Part shown: positions 1 to 12,758 of the stretch, piece by piece
How the letters are laid out: every line of letters starts with the position of its first letter
How positions within the stretch are numbered: position 1 is the first letter of the stretch
From: Thinopyrum elongatum
Lineage: Eukaryota; Streptophyta; Magnoliopsida; Poales; Poaceae
DNA length: 64,000 bases
Direction: 5' to 3'
Assembly (NCBI GenBank): GCA_011799875.1
Contig: CM022302.1
Span: 319,404,144 to 319,468,143 of the forward strand
Translations under genes and position numbers: made by a program
The notes under the pieces: generated by a model
What the model saw: the letters and a program-made list of their open reading frames with translations, nothing else
Told to the model about the DNA's origin: nothing
Databases searched by the model: none

Positions 1-112
1 AACATTCGGTGGCGCATGTGGTAGGTGAAGTGACAGACCGTCTACGTCCATCATCATAGACCTCACGTCCACTGGCACCGCCGAGGTCGGGGACTCCTCC
101 GAGGATGAGTAG
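1..112 (+). pseudogene. C-terminal tail of a transposon accessory gene (acidic SIM-like end)
   Basis: In the frame ending at TAG 110-112 the last residues read SIIIDLTSTGTAEVGDSSEDE. An in-frame TGA at 26-28 interrupts it, and the start lies outside the window. The hydrophobic IIIDLT core followed by Ser/Asp/Glu resembles a SUMO-interacting motif. It also resembles the end (PIIIDISDDEE) of the minus-strand gene at 32213-32707 in CACTA-R, which suggests a shared accessory gene family in the two CACTA groups. Too little is visible to say more. Confidence 0.4.
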
Positions 113-1573
113 GGCATGGGAGGCGGCAGGGCATGGTGTGCCAACTGGCCGGTCCGTCTCCCGTGTTCTTCTCTTCCTCGCTGGAGACCACACCTTCACT
201 TCACGGGTCTTGAACCCTGCCACTGTTCATGGAGATGGCAGATGGAGGACATCGTCGCCGATGCGGAAGTACAAAGGAAAGTGAACCTCGGTCGCCGCCG
301 TAGAATAGGTTTAGGGTCGTGTTTCTTTTCTTTTTCTGTCCTATAAAATTCGAAATGTAATGAAAATCTGCTGTGTTTTCATGAATCTCGTCCGGTGTAT
401 CTGAGCTTTCACAATAATAGTAAGATATATTGTATGAAAATATATTGAATGATGATTCATTTTTATGTGTATAAACTTGGTCTAAGTTCAGAAGGTTTGA
501 CCCGAGACAAAACTAACATGCGAAGTAAATAAACACATAGGTATACATACACAATTTATCTTAGGCACTCCAATAGTACATCCACTACACATTCACGCAT
601 CTCACATCTTTCTCTCGCTCTTTCTGTCAAACCAACTAAGCCTTGTCCCAAAAAATAAAGTCCTCAAAAACCAACTAAGACAACCTCCCAGCATATCGCG
701 CGGGAAAAGACCCGGCCGCACCGTTTTAGCCAGGATTACCATGCGCCAAACTCCCCTGCCCACCGCGCGAAAATTCCCCCCAAATCCCAAATTCAACTAC
801 CCTTCGGCCAACTAGCCAATAATATTCCCCAACCCGCCCCCCCCGGCCCCCTCCACTCCATTCGCTCCTCCTAAGCCGCCCTCCCCGCCGCGCTGATACG
901 TCGGTGCCGTGGTTCATCGAGGGGACGCACGGCAATCCTCTCACTCCCACAGTACGCTCTCGTAGACTGCCGTCCTCCAGCTGCGCTGCCACCGCTGGCG
1001 ATGTTCTTGTGGAGACGCACGACGGTTAGCTTCTCCCACGGTATGCGCATTCTAGACCGAGGCCCCGTGCATGTCGAAGTAGCGCTGAATGTTAGCTGAT
1101 AGACGTTGTTAATCTCACTGTTTGCCGAAATAATTTACAGTCAATATGCTATGCTTAAGAAGCTTCCTTGCCCTGTTCTGCACTTAATCTGCTTTGCTGA
1201 GATGGCATGCCATGCCCGATTAATTGCTAAAACATCCTGCCATATATTTATTGTGAAGTAGATTGCCATGGTCTAGTAGCCAATCTATTAGGTGAAATAG
1301 CTCGACACCGTTTTGTACTCGATCTTTGTTGCTGAGATGGCCTTCGATGGCTGTGTGCTCGGACTCATTAACTGCTGAAATAGCCTACCATAATTTAGCA
1401 CTCAAATCTGTTTGCTGAATTAGCTTTACATATATTTCGTTACTTAGATCTGCTTGTCCAAATATCTTGCCATAGCTTTAGACATCGACCTAGGTAATTT
1501 TTCTGGACTTTATAAAAAAGCATATAGTTTTCCTGTAATATCTAGTAGAAGAACTAATTTGTATGTCTAGCAG
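113..1573 (+). other. Non-coding leader upstream of the TNP2 gene
   Basis: No convincing gene. 600-1000 is C/T-rich with GC-rich stretches, as in a promoter or 5' UTR. 1140-1560 contains degenerate repeats of a phrase like 'ctgctgaaatagc..tgccatg..ttagcactc' about every 80-110 bp. It probably holds the transposase promoter and leader, but no TATA box can be assigned with confidence. Confidence 0.35.
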
Positions 1574-4500
1574 ATGGATAGGGCTTGGATAACTTCTGCT
1601 CAAAGATTCTCCGCTGCATATGTCGAGGGGCTTGAAAACTTCATGAACTTTATCAGAGCTGAGTACGATGGTCCGAAATCAGATGTGCTCTACTCGTGTA
1701 GCAGTTGTATGAATTTAGTTACAAGACCCAATCAACTGTGCAAAATCATCTACACTTGTATGGGATGTCTGTCACATATACTAGGTGGGTTCAGCATGGT
1801 GAAGCTGTGAATGTCAATGTTCCTTACTATGTGGAAGTAGCAGATCACCATCTTGATCTGCCTGATGCTCATGTGGAAGAGGAGGAGGAGGAGGTGGTGG
1901 CAGCGGAGCCAATGAGTTTGACCAACATTGAAACAATGCTACGAAATGCTTGCGCATTTCATGAACTTTCACCTGCAGAAGAAAAACGATGGTCCCGCAT
2001 GTTGGAACAATGCAACGTGGTAGTCACCCCAGGAAATAAGCTGTCAGTATTCTCAGCTATGGTTACCTTTCTTCAGGTGAAGACATCTGAGCGGATGACC
2101 AACAAATCATTTGATGCGATGTTGGCTGCTTTCCGTAAATCTTTCCCAGATGCGTCCGAGATGCCACACACCTACAGTAAAATGAAGAATTTCCTTCGTG
2201 CAGTTGGAATTGGATATGATATGATCCATGTTTGTAAGAATAATTTTGTTCTGTTCCGGAAGGATTATGCCAACTTAAGTGAATGCCCAAAATGCTAATC
2301 ATCAAGATGGAAAGATGGCGAGGATGTGAAGAGGATTCCTCATAATGTTGTGAGACATTTTCCAATTATACCAAGATTGCAGAGGTTGTTTCATGATGCT
2401 GAAACAAGAGAGGATGTACTGTGGCATTCTAGGAACTAGGAGTACAGAGATCAGAATGTAATGAGCCATCCATCTCATGGTAGTGGCTGGAAGAGCTTCA
2501 ATCAGAAACACAAAAAGTTTGCTGCTGACCCGGGAACCATTATACTTGGCTTAGCTACAGATGGATTTAACCCATTTGGCCACCAGAGCGCCACATATAG
2601 CATGTGGCCAGTGCTTATTATCCCTTACAACATGCCACCAAATGTCTACACCAAAGAATCAAACTACATGATGGCCTTGCTCATCCCAGGTCCAAAATGT
2701 CCTGGAAAGGATTTTGATTTATTCATGGAGCCTCTTGTGGAGGAACTTCAATAGCTATGGAGGGGTGTTCTCACTCGAGACCTATATAGCAGCCCACCAG
2801 CTGATTTCTTTCTGCGTGCTGTTATAATTTGGTGCATCCATGATTATCCAACTTTGGGCGACCGACACATGGTTACAACGCATGTGTTCGCTATGACAAG
2901 AATCCGCTGTCATACGCAATACTTAGCAAGATCTGTTACATTGGACACTGCCGTTTCCTTGCCAAGGACAAGCCGTGTCCTACAAAATATTGAGGACATG
3001 TGTTCAATGCAAAGCATAAAAACTGTGATGCGCCAAAGAGGCTCACCGGGGATGAGTTGCATGTGGAATTAGAGAAGGTCAGGCATATTACACCAGGAAA
3101 CCATCCTGATAATGGTAGAGGGAAAAGGAAGCATGGCAGGGCAGAAGAGAGATTATTGTTTACCCGCAGGTCCACTTTGTGGGACTTGGAGTATTGGAAA
3201 GATTTGGATCTGCGGCTTAATCTTGATGTGATGTACATCGAGAAAAATATATGTGACAGAATTATCGGCACACTTCTTAATATTGAAGGCAAGATGAAAG
3301 ATACCTTAAAATCTAGGATTGATTTGACACACCTGGGTATCAGAAGGGATTTGCAGGTGGAAGACGATGGTGCATCACGGGATATGGCACCAGCTGTGTA
3401 CGTCTTGGATAAGGTAAAAAGAAAAGAATTATGCAAGGTCCTGTCACGTGTGAGATTCCCACATGGATTTGCTTCCAACCCTAAAAGGAGAGTCCGTGCA
3501 GATGGAAACAAGGTACAAGGGTTGAAAAATCATGACTGCCACGTCCTACTTCAAAGGGTTTTACCTGTTATCCTTAGAGGATTGGGCCGCCCTAACTTAT
3601 ACAAAGTAGTTGAAGAGTTGGGACAATTCTTCAGGGAACTCTGCAGTAGAAATATCAGGATAGATGCTTTGGAGCGTCTTAGAGACAAGATACCAACTAT
3701 CCTATGCAACCTTGAGAAGATATATCCTCCAGCCTTCTTTGATGTGATGGTGCATTTGGCTGTTCATCTACCTGATGAGGCACTACTTAGAGGTCCAGTA
3801 CAGTATGGCTGGATGTACCCTATTGAAAGGCGGCGAGGCACTTTCAAGGGCTATGTTAGGAATAGAGCTAGACCTGAGGGTTCCATTGCATAGGCCTACA
3901 TTGCTACAGAAGCATTGAAATTCTGCTCAAAATACAATGAAACAGCTGATCAGCTTAGCAAAGAGGTGGGTGAAGACAATCCCGAGCTCAATGTTTTCGA
4001 TTGTTCTCTTCGAGTTACAGGGAAGAGTCGACAAGAAGACAAACCTAAAGATAAGGACAAAATGGTTTGGTATGTGTTGAATAACTATCCTGAGATTCTA
4101 CCTTATATCAAGTAAGTCCTAAGTACTGCAGCTTATACATCGTAATCTACTAAACTTGCAGCACATTCTTATATATTTAGATGTTTGATGCGATCACTAT
4201 GTTGTGCAGCATCTACAAAAAGGAGTTACTGCCACAAAATCCAAGAAACATTGACAAACTGGTTATGGCAGAATTTGCGAAATGGTTCAAGAGCCATGTA
4301 AGCTTTTGAATTGCACTGTCAGTTTTTTTAATATATTGAGTACATAACATGATCAACTTGTCTATTTTCTAACCATAGGTTAAGAAGATGCGGGAGGATG
4401 GCCAGGTAGTTAATGATGCCCTTTACGCACTAGCAGTGGGTCCTGATACTCGGGTAAGACATTATGAATCTTGCGTTGTTGGAGATGTGCGCTACAACAC

Positions 4501-5083
4501 CCTTGCACGCGTTGAAGGCAGGAAGGCACAAAACAGTGCCATCATGAGCACGGATAAGTACGACGAAGAGATAGCTGAAATGTAGGCTAACATAACAAAC
4601 ATTGTTCAGTTGCAGTATATCTCCAGTTTTGAGGTTCATCGGTGTGTGGTTATGTTGTGTTGTCATTGGTATAACCTGTTTTCCAGGATCGTAAAACCCA
4701 GAGCTGATGATTATTTCAAATCCATCAATGTCATGGCGGCGTACCAGACTGACGAGCCTTTTATTTTGGCAAATCAAGCAACACAGATATTTTTCTTGGA
4801 AGACACATATGCATGTAGCGATGACTGGAGAGTATTGCAAAGGTTTGAGTAGAGGAATTCATTTAATGAAGTTGCACAACAAGATGATGCTTACACTGCT
4901 CCTGATGTAGAAGATTCCACATATATTCCTAATATCTTTGAGAACCATCACGTCAATAATGCTGGCGAAAAGATTCCCTATCGGGTTGTGCACATACGAG
5001 AGTTGATCAATAAGACACCAACGTTCGAGGACATTGAGGATGAAGAAGAAGATGACACTGGGGGGAATTATGATTCAGACTGA
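1574..5083 (+). pseudogene. Decayed CACTA transposase, TNP2 family
   Basis: Encodes the protein that would cut and join CACTA ends. In order: an N-terminal transposase-associated domain (from 1574, MDRAWIT..., with Cys pairs and the TRWVQHGE motif near 1790); the TNP2 catalytic region (about 2300-3000, including TDGFNPFG and the CPGKDFDLF block); the WDLEYWKDLDLRLNLDVM/IEKNICDRIIGTLLNI segment (3177-3290); a DUF4218 region ending in VQYGWMYPIERRRGTFKGYV (to 3893); two clean introns (4112-4209 and 4298-4378, GT..AG); and a DUF4216 region (about 4600-4850) with an acidic tail to TGA 5083. Lesions include a frameshift near 1705-1740 and stops at about 2296, 2437, 2752, 2990, 3891 and 4583. A roughly 485-bp gap with a C-run near 5493 separates it from the convergent GRF gene. 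The TNP2 assignment is firm. Confidence 0.9.
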
Positions 5084-5568
5084 TACACATGGCGAAGATG
5101 TTGACGCTGCTACTGCAGATGATGATTAGATTGCTTTTATCGTATTTGCCTGTGAGAAGATGGCTTTTTATCTACTATGTGAAATTGTGTTTGGTATGAC
5201 AACTGAAACCTGATGAAGTTGTTGTTTAGTATTTTGCTGTGAGGACATCACTTATTATGTATGTTGATTTGTGTTTGGTGATTGTATGACGACTAAAACA
5301 TGATGACATAGTTGTTTAGTTGTACTCATATTTGGCTGTGAAACTTGTATTTGATGACATAGTTTGCTGTTGGACTGCAATTTGCTCGACGTCTTCGAAT
5401 GGGAACAAAGCTGACCCGGCAGGGCCTCTGCTAATTTATTTAATTATTAGCAAAAGGGCATCTGCTATTTATTTATTTATGAGCAAAAGGGGATACCCCC
5501 CCCCCCGATTTCGGTTAATAGAAATCATTAAATGTTCACAACACTATACCCAGCCTGCTAAACAGGTT

Positions 5569-6285
5569 TCATTCATTACTAGTTTCAGCAAAGTGTTCAT
5601 ACAAGCGTGCTACATACACTGAATACATCATGCGTGCTACATACACTGCAAATAAAGAGACAATCATCCTAAAGAGCACAATGATCTTGCCCATTATCTT
5701 CACAAGCTCTTTCATCTCCTCATTGCTGTCAAGGCCATTCAGTAGCTGTTGCTTGGCCATGATCAGATGAACTACATCTTTAACCTTCTGCTCTGCATCC
5801 TCCTCTTTTGTCGTTCCTTCAGTCACTTGTCCAACACCCCAACCTGCTGGTATTGGGATTCCTCGGCTAACCAAATAATCAGCGTAGTTCCATTCCCCCA
5901 CATCAGCAACTTCCCAAAAATACAAATCACATGAATCTTCCCTTTTCTGCACGAATCAAATTGGAAGATCATCAACGAAACTATTAAAAAAATCAGCAAC
6001 TGAAAGCAGGCGAACAATACTTAAACATATTATTACCCCATGATTCGGGCATTTGTAGAAGACTCGGCCAGGGTTGAGGATTGTAGTTGAGACATGATGG
6101 ATAACTCTGCGTGATTTGCAGCAGTGGCACCATACCAATGGCAGCGGGTTGCGATGAGCAACCGGCTGCGGTGAGTGTGCCGGCGGGGGTGTGATGAGAC
6201 CCACAGGGGATGGTACGGGTGGCGACTTGGCGCATATCTGGTTGTTGCCTGCTGAAGAGTAGGTGGATGAGCCGCTAGCGGACAT
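5569..6285 (-). CDS. GRF-type zinc finger protein, two exons, CACTA accessory gene
   Basis: Exon 1 is 6285-6037 and exon 2 is 5946-5569. The splice is GT (6036) to AG, in phase 0, and joins NPGRVFYKCPNHG to KREDSCDLYFWE. This rebuilds a zf-GRF motif: paired Cys in VWCHCCKS, the NPGR signature, then two further Cys and the aromatic F-W end. GRF fingers in topoisomerase III, APE2 and related proteins bind single-stranded DNA (established knowledge). The predicted product is about 208 residues: a Ser/Pro-rich N-terminus, the finger at about 48-95, a charged helical middle, and a hydrophobic stretch (IIVLFRMIVSLFAVYVA) that could be a membrane segment or buried helix. No stop or frameshift is visible once the intron is removed. 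It faces the TNP2 gene tail to tail. Its role in transposition is inferred. Confidence 0.65.
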
Positions 6286-6722
6286 GGTTGCTGCTGCCAG
6301 AGCTTCTGATGCTAGGCAGGGTAACTAGAGAATAAGAGAAGCGAACATTGGATATGTCAGTTTCACTACTTGCAGAGTAGCATGGCACTATATATAGTCA
6401 TAGTCTAGGTTTGGATTCGAACCAGCTACAGGAGCGCATCTCTCTTTTCTCTAAAACTCAGCAACGTTTCTTTACTGGTACACAAGCTTGTTCTATACGC
6501 CTTCTCAAGTCTTTGATTTTTGGGAATATTATGTTGCGAACGTTCCCTGGGAGGAGAACGGCAAACAGACGCATTGTCCTGCCAGTTTTAGTTGCGACAC
6601 AAGATCAAACGGTGGCAGTTTTAGGAATGTTATCTGGCGAACGAGCCCAGTTTTTATTTTCTTCCTATAAAAAAGTATGCTACGTGGTGTCGGCTTAGTA
6701 AACAAACGATTGTGCCAACCTT

Positions 6723-9140
6723 GACCGTTGGATTGACATTCAACGTCTATCATGTTTCTTCAGTCTCTTCTTCCTCCAGCCGCCAAAGCCAAACCAGCAC
6801 CGGCGGGACCGCCTGCTCCCGCCTCCCATGGCTGGCTATGCTGCCACGCATGCATCGCGGCCACATCGCACCCTAAAACTATGCGCATCTTCCCTGGCTC
6901 CTGTTTGTTCCCGTCTGAGGCCTCACCATCGTCCTCCGCCTTGGTTCGCTCGCCGCGGCGCCGCCCTTCGGTGTTGTCAACATGGTCAACAACCAAGAGG
7001 AATAAGGAGATAACTGTACATGGTGAGGATGACAGTAGGGACAGACCAGGATCATGGCAGTAGGCAAGCAAGTGCCTCCTTTATTACAAGAAAAAAATGG
7101 TTCCTCCTGATGGTTTCCTGACATCTGGGTCACACGCCACTGTCAACGTAGTCAATAAGCGAGATAACTGCACAAGGAGCGGCTGACACCCGGGACCCAG
7201 CAGCTCGCGCAATATTATTTTTTTGTTTTTGGGACGGAGTAGGGTATCAACTGGGTTGTGCGGGAGCTATGGCCCGTCTAGCCTAGGCTTTTATTTCATA
7301 TGTTTACCACTTGACCGGCCCAGTTTTGTTTTTTCTTTCTGAAAATGGCTAGCCCGGCTATTTTATTTTTTGCAGAATAACCAACGGAGGCCTACTTGCT
7401 TTTCTATGCCCTGCTGGGCCTAAAATCTTTCAAGACAAGGAGGGATGCATTTGGCTTGCCCGGAAAATGGGTTATAAGTAATAAGAAATGGGTTGTAAAA
7501 TGAAAAATACAGCAAACAGGCAATTAGTTCCAAATTATTTTTTTCTTTCCGATTTTGTTATTTTAAATTTCATTGTTTTTGTTCGGGTAAAATTTCATTG
7601 GATTTTACATTAAGGTATGTTTATTTTTAAAATTATTTTGAATCTGGCTAGAAATTTCGGGCTGTATGCTGTTTCGGACAGATTTGGAGGCTGACTTGTG
7701 GGTCTACAAGGTTGACATGTATGAAGGGCTTTGTCAACTTAGTCCATAAAAAATTCTAGTAGCAGTGACCGTTGGATTGTTAATCCAACGGCCGTGCTGG
7801 TTCTTCAACCTCTGGTCTTCTTTCTCCAGCCGCCCAAAACAGCGCCGACCGTACTGCTTGCTCATGCCTCCCGTGGACGGCTGTGCTGCCGCGCAGGCCT
7901 AACCGCCCCCACATTACTCCCATCGCTGGCCTGGCCATCCCTCTACACACCCACAGTTCCTGTTATTCTCCGGCGATGGCAAACGAACCAGTAAACCCTC
8001 GTACCCCCCTCCGTGTGGGAAACAACTGCTGAGTCTTCTCCGGCTCCGGGTCATTCCCTTCCTAGGCCTCGCCGCCGTCCACCGCCCTGGTGCTCTCGGC
8101 GCGGCGTGGTCAAATGTGGAGAGGATGACAGCTGGGTCCACGGTTGCACGCAAGGAAGTGCCTCCTTATTACACACAGAATAATGATTTCTCCACCTGAC
8201 AGCAGGGACCCACCGGAAGTGCCTCTGTATTTCGTGAAAAAAAGTTCCTCCCGCTGACAGCTCGGACCCAGCAGCTATATCTTCGCATGCAAGGAAGTGC
8301 CTCCTTATTACGCACACAAAAAATGAATAACCCCTGCTAGCTGGGACCCACCATATTTGGAGGCTGACTTGTGGGCCTACTAAGTTGGCGTGGACACAGG
8401 ATTTGTCAACTTAGTCAATATAAACGATTCTAGCTGCAGTGACCGTACGATGTCCATCCAACGGCCGTCGTGTTTCTTCAACCTCTGGTCTTCTTGCTCC
8501 AGCCGCCCAAACCATCGCTAGCCGTGCCGCCTGCTCCTGCATCCCATGGCTGGCTGTGCTACCGCGCAGGCCTCATCGCCCCACCCTACTCCCGTCGCTT
8601 TGCTGGCCATCCCTGTACTCACCCAGACCTCCTGTTATTCTCCGGCGACGGCAGCCTCACACTACAGCCGAACCAGTAAACCCTCGTACTCCCGTCCATG
8701 TGGGAAACAACTGCCTAGTCTTCCCCGGCTCCGGGTCATTCCCTTCCTAGGCCTCGCCGTCATCCACTGCCTTGGTGCTCTCGGCGCGGTGTGGTTAATG
8801 TGGTCAAGGAACGACTTCCATCGGAAGAGGACTATACGTGGAGAGGCTGACAGCTGGGTCCACGGCCGCAGCAAGGAAGTGCGTCCTTATTACACGCAAA
8901 ATAATGATTCCTCCACCTGAAAGCAGGGACCCACCGGAAGGGCCGCCGTATTTTGCGAAAAAAATGTTTCCCCCCTGACATCTGGGACCCACCAGCTACA
9001 TCTTCGCACGCAAGGAAGTGTGTCCATACTACAGGCAAAAAAATGATTCTTCTCCCTGACAGCTAGGACCCACCAGCTATAACTTCGCACGCAAGGAAGT
9101 GCCTCCTTATCCTCCCTGACAGCTCGGACCCACCGGGTCA
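6723..9140 (+). repeat. Subterminal tandem units (~0.67 kb) of CACTA-1
   Basis: Three diverged units begin with GACCGTTGGATTG-like sequence at 6723, 7767 and 8441, each followed by 'catccaacggccgtcgtgtttcttca' type sequence (shorter in the first) and a GC-rich 'gccgcgcaggcct' block. The last two are about 674 bp apart. Each ends in short repeats of 'gcaaggaagtgcctccttattac' and 'gacagctgggacccacc'. About 7200-7760 is an unrelated-looking spacer. Repeated subterminal motifs are typical of CACTA ends, where transposon proteins bind. The short ORFs across this stretch look like chance reading of GC-rich repeats. Confidence 0.65.
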
Positions 9141-9429
9141 AACCATACGTAGGGTTGTCTGTCTAGTCGCGAACGTGTACGTACATACTGGTCGATCGCT
9201 CTCTCTGCAGCGATGAACCATGGCCGAGTAAGGAGATGCACGTGTCGTAGTAGAGGCGCGGACGTAGCATGTCACGCAGTCCCGTCTATATATATCGCGT
9301 ACACGTACGTACAGCCACACTGCAAGAAAGTAAATACGGCTACATACGTACATATGGGCAGGGTCTCAAACGTGTACGCGTGCATACTTACGGCCAGGGC
9401 TCGTGTACATGGAGAGGCAACGGACGGCA

Positions 9430-10470
9430 GCAACGTCGTCTTGTTCATCGGTAGCTAACCGGCTGGGTCGGAACGGAGGAAACATCGTCGTGTTCACCAG
9501 GAGCCACGTTACTGGGTCGGAACACATCCTGTTCATCAAGAGCGTAGCCACTGGGTCGGAACGCGTCCTGTTCATTGGGAGCCAACCAGCTTGGAAGAAA
9601 CAGCTGGAACGGGGTCTGGCGTACCACAAAATGGAGGAAAACGGCCTTCTGTTCGACCGCGTACGGTCGAAACAGGGTCATGTTCATTGGGAAGGGTCTG
9701 GCGTACCGCAGAACTGAGTAAACGGCCTTCTGTTCGAGTGCCTACAGTCGAAACAGGGTCCTGTTGATCGGGAGGGGTGTGGCGTACCGCAAAACGGAGG
9801 AAACGGACTTGTGTTGGAGCGCCTACGGTCGAAACGGGGTCCTGTTCATCGGGAGGGCTATGGCGTACCACAAGATGGGACACCACGGCCTACTGTTCAT
9901 CCACCGTCTACTGCCTCACTCCAGCCTCCATGGGCTACTGTTCATCCACCGTCGATTTCCTCCAGCATCCACCTGCTACTGTTCATCCACCGTCGACTTC
10001 CTCCTGCCTCCACCAGCTACTGTTCATCCACGGGGTCCTGTTCATCCAGCTTCCAATGGCTACTGTTCAACCAGCCCTCCACAGGGTCCTGTTCATCCAC
10101 CCTCCACCGGCTACTATTTAACCAGCCCTCCACGGGGTCCTGTTCATCCACCCCCAACCGGCTCGATCAGGTGGTGTGTGGCGGCCTCCTCTCGATCGCA
10201 GTCCTGTTCATCCAGCGGTAACGGCCTCTACTACCACAGGGTCCTGTTCATCCAACCCCCTTTGGGAACTGTTCATCCAACCCCCAACAACAGTCACTGT
10301 TCATCAAGAGGTAGCAGTAGGTTCGATCGGCTTTAGTTAGCAGCAGTAGCGAAGGAATCGCTCGGGTTCAGTTAACAGCCAAGGGATCGGTCGCACGGGT
10401 TCAGTAACATAGCTAGTGCAATCGCTCAGGTTCAGTAAGCGAACGCCTCGCTTGGGTTCAGTTAGAGCCC
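9430..10470 (+). repeat. CTGTTCATCC short-repeat array near the CACTA-1 end
   Basis: The phrase 'CTGTTCATC(C/G)' recurs about every 25-60 bp, first as 'gtcctgttcatcgggag', then 'tactgttcatccaccgtc', then 'gggtcctgttcatccacc'. It is followed by 'cgctcgggttcagtta' repeats at about 10330-10470. This looks like an array of candidate protein-binding units in the subterminal region, not coding sequence. Confidence 0.6.
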
Positions 10471-10825
10471 AACGCCTCGCACACACGCGCGTACGTGTAT
10501 GAGAGAAACACGCAATCCCTCCATGCATCGCTCCACCCGACCACCCACCGTAACCGGGAACTCCCCAAAATTTTCCCCGCCCTCGCTTCTACCACGATTT
10601 TTCCATCATGGATGGCCCAAAGAATGTCATGCAGGTGCGTCCCCGGCCCGCCCAGGAAGAAAAGCGCATTATTTGTCATGATTTTTTGTCATAGAAGTAG
10701 GAGTCCACCACATCTATGATGATACGTGGTTTTGTCACAATTATCATCATAGAAGTGTCATAAGCATGACAGAGAAAAAAATCGTTCGGGCCAAAATGTC
10801 ACGGATGTGTCTTTTTTTTGTAGTG
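10471..10825 (+). repeat. 3' terminal region of CACTA-1
   Basis: The last 150 bp contain repeated 'TCATCATAGAAGTGTCAT'-type phrases and a T-run, and end in GTAGTG at 10825. Read on the other strand it begins CACTACAAAAAAAAGACAC, a classical CACTA terminus. TCA at 10826-10828 is the putative target duplication, with its partner outside the window. Confidence 0.75.
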
Positions 10826-11625
10826 TCAGATGAAAATAATTTATATATGAAAAATGATTAGAAAAATAAGACGAATCCGAATATGCCATCCACATACCTG
10901 TCACATGCGGCCATAACGGCAAACATGGAACCTCTCCCCGGATCGTCTGACTGAGAAATGCTTAGAGTCGGGAAAATATTTCCGGATATTTTCCCACTCC
11001 ATCTATAACACCTAACACTGCATTAGGTAACCCCTAGCATAACATACTGTCATGTCATGCAATGTGATGCATTTGTTTGCTTTGTATTTATTGTTTCTTC
11101 CCCCTCTCCTTCTCCGGTAGACCCCGAGACCGACGCTGACGACACCGAGTACGACTACACCACAGACGTTCAGCCACTTGCAGCAGAGCTTCCAAGCAAG
11201 CAAAACCCCCTTGATCATTCCAATATCGCCCATTCTTTCTCTCTCATGCTTGCATTAGATTTTGCTACTGTATTCGACAACCCCTATTCTAATGCATAGC
11301 CTAATTTTGTAACATGTTGTTGATACTTTACATGTTGTCCTACAGACTTAGTATAGGCTGGTTAGTGATCCATCAGTGGCCCCACACCCTTGTCCTTGTT
11401 GCCATGCTTTACTACCGGTGACTCGACCAGTGTGATCGATGTACTGAGACCGAATGCACCACCAGTACCCCCTTAGTTGTACGACCCTGTAGGGCTAATA
11501 TCGAGTGACGAGGGTGATGCCTCCTATCCCACTTCCGATGATATGTCTGTAGTGTATCACATCGAGTGTGGTTAACCGAGGGTGATTCCTCACTCACCAC
11601 TCTCGATGATATCTCTATAGTGTAG
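10826..11625. other. Unclassified repeat flank between CACTA-1 and RLG-A
   Basis: No gene is supported. A short open stretch (about 11057-11299, DPETDADDTEYDYTTDVQ...) has no recognised domain. At 11490-11625 there are two imperfect copies of a roughly 65-75 bp unit ('cgag..gagggtgat..tccgatgatat.tct.tagtgta'). RLG-A begins immediately after the second. The stretch is probably LTR or UTR of an older retrotransposon into which both neighbours inserted. Confidence 0.3.
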
Positions 11626-11992
11626 TGATACGTCCCAAACGTATCTACTTTTCCAAACACTTTTGCTCTTGTTTTGGACTCTAATTTGCATGATTTGAAT
11701 GGAACTAACCCGGACTAATGCTGTTTTCAGCAGAATTTCCATGGTGTTGTTTTTGTGCAGAAATAAAAGTTCTCAGATTGAGCTGAAATTTACGAAGAAT
11801 TATTTCAGAATATATAAAAAATACCGGCGAGAAAAATTACCAGAGGGGGCCATCAGGGCGCCACAAGCCCAGGGGGCGCGCCCACCCCCAGGGCACGCCT
11901 AGCAGGCTTGTGGGCCCCTGGCAGCTCCCGCAACCCTAACTCCAACTCCATAAGTACCTATTCATCCAGAAAAAAAATCAAAGAGAAGGAAT
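11626..11992 (+). repeat. RLG-A 5' LTR, left piece
   Basis: Begins TGATACGTC. It contains 'aaataaaagttctcag' at 11761 and a GC-rich palindrome-like block (about 11869-11899, gggcgcgcccaccccca). The last three bases, AAT (11990-11992), are the left copy of the CACTA-L target duplication. Confidence 0.75.
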
Positions 11993-12520
11993 CAGTACTG
12001 CAGGATGCTGCTAATGGTTCAATAATCGCAAACAGGACACTACGACCAGAGACCCTTCGACGAAATTGTGTGCAATGCAATAATCGCAAACGGTGACGTA
12101 AAAAACCGACAAAAAAGATGCAAAACATTTGCGATGAAGGATACATCAAACACGGTTAAGAATTTAGTTGCGTGTGTGATGCGGGGCATACGGTTCAGTT
12201 CAATAAACTGTTTGCGATGAGGCAGAACAAAAGAAATGGGCAGCCAGCTAAAGGCGTGTGCAATCTACGGCAGACGGTTCACTCGGATAAACTATTTGTG
12301 ATGAGGCAGAACAAAAGAAAGGGCAGCCAGATCAAGGTGTGTGCGATAGAGGGCAAACAGTTCACTCAGATGAACTGTTTGCGTTGAGCCAAGATAACAG
12401 AAATGGTTCAATTTAACAAGATGTGTGTGATACGCGGCAAACAGGTCTGTAATCTAAAATGTGTGCGAAGACTGATAATAACACAGACGATTGCTGCTAA
12501 TAAGACGTGTGTGTTGTGCG
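11993..12520. repeat. CACTA-L left terminal and subterminal repeats
   Basis: After the degenerate CAGTACTGCAGG terminus, the segment 'gagacccttcgacgaaa..tgtgtgc' (12048-12072) is found inverted at 59590-59620 in CACTA-R. Motifs of the type 'GTGTGYGATG' and 'AACNGTTTGCGATG' recur about every 30-40 bp on both strands. These repeats are the likely recognition sites for a transposon-encoded DNA-binding protein. Confidence 0.7.
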
Positions 12521-12758
12521 TTGGGATTGCATACAGAACAACATATATATACACACTTATAAGGACATGGTTGCATAACCAAATTAAACATCCAATTACA
12601 TAGGTGGCTACTACACACATGACATTTGCACACACCAAAGTAAACTATTACATGCATAATTACATAGGTGGCTACTACACACATGACATTTCCACACACC
12701 AAGTCAACTATATATTACATGCATAATTAACTAGGATAAATGATCATCTGATCATCAT

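Larger units (their letters stand above)
1..10825 (+). mobile_element. CACTA-1, En/Spm-type DNA transposon, 5' end outside the window
   Basis: The right end is ...TTTTTTTTGTAGTG at 10812-10825, the inverted form of the CACTACAAAAA terminus of CACTA elements, followed by TCA as the candidate 3-bp target duplication. No matching CACTA start is visible, so the left end lies upstream. In order it holds the tail of an accessory gene (to 112), a decayed TNP2 transposase (1574-5083, plus), a GRF zinc-finger gene (5569-6285, minus) and a repeat-rich subterminal region (6700-10825). TNP2 identifies the superfamily securely. The transposase has several stops, so this copy is unlikely to be autonomous. 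Confidence 0.85.

Noticed and set aside
8439..8920. Pro/Ser-rich open frames of over 100 codons
   Set aside because: They lie in repeated subterminal CACTA units and repeat with each unit. No domain, so chance frames in GC-rich repeats.
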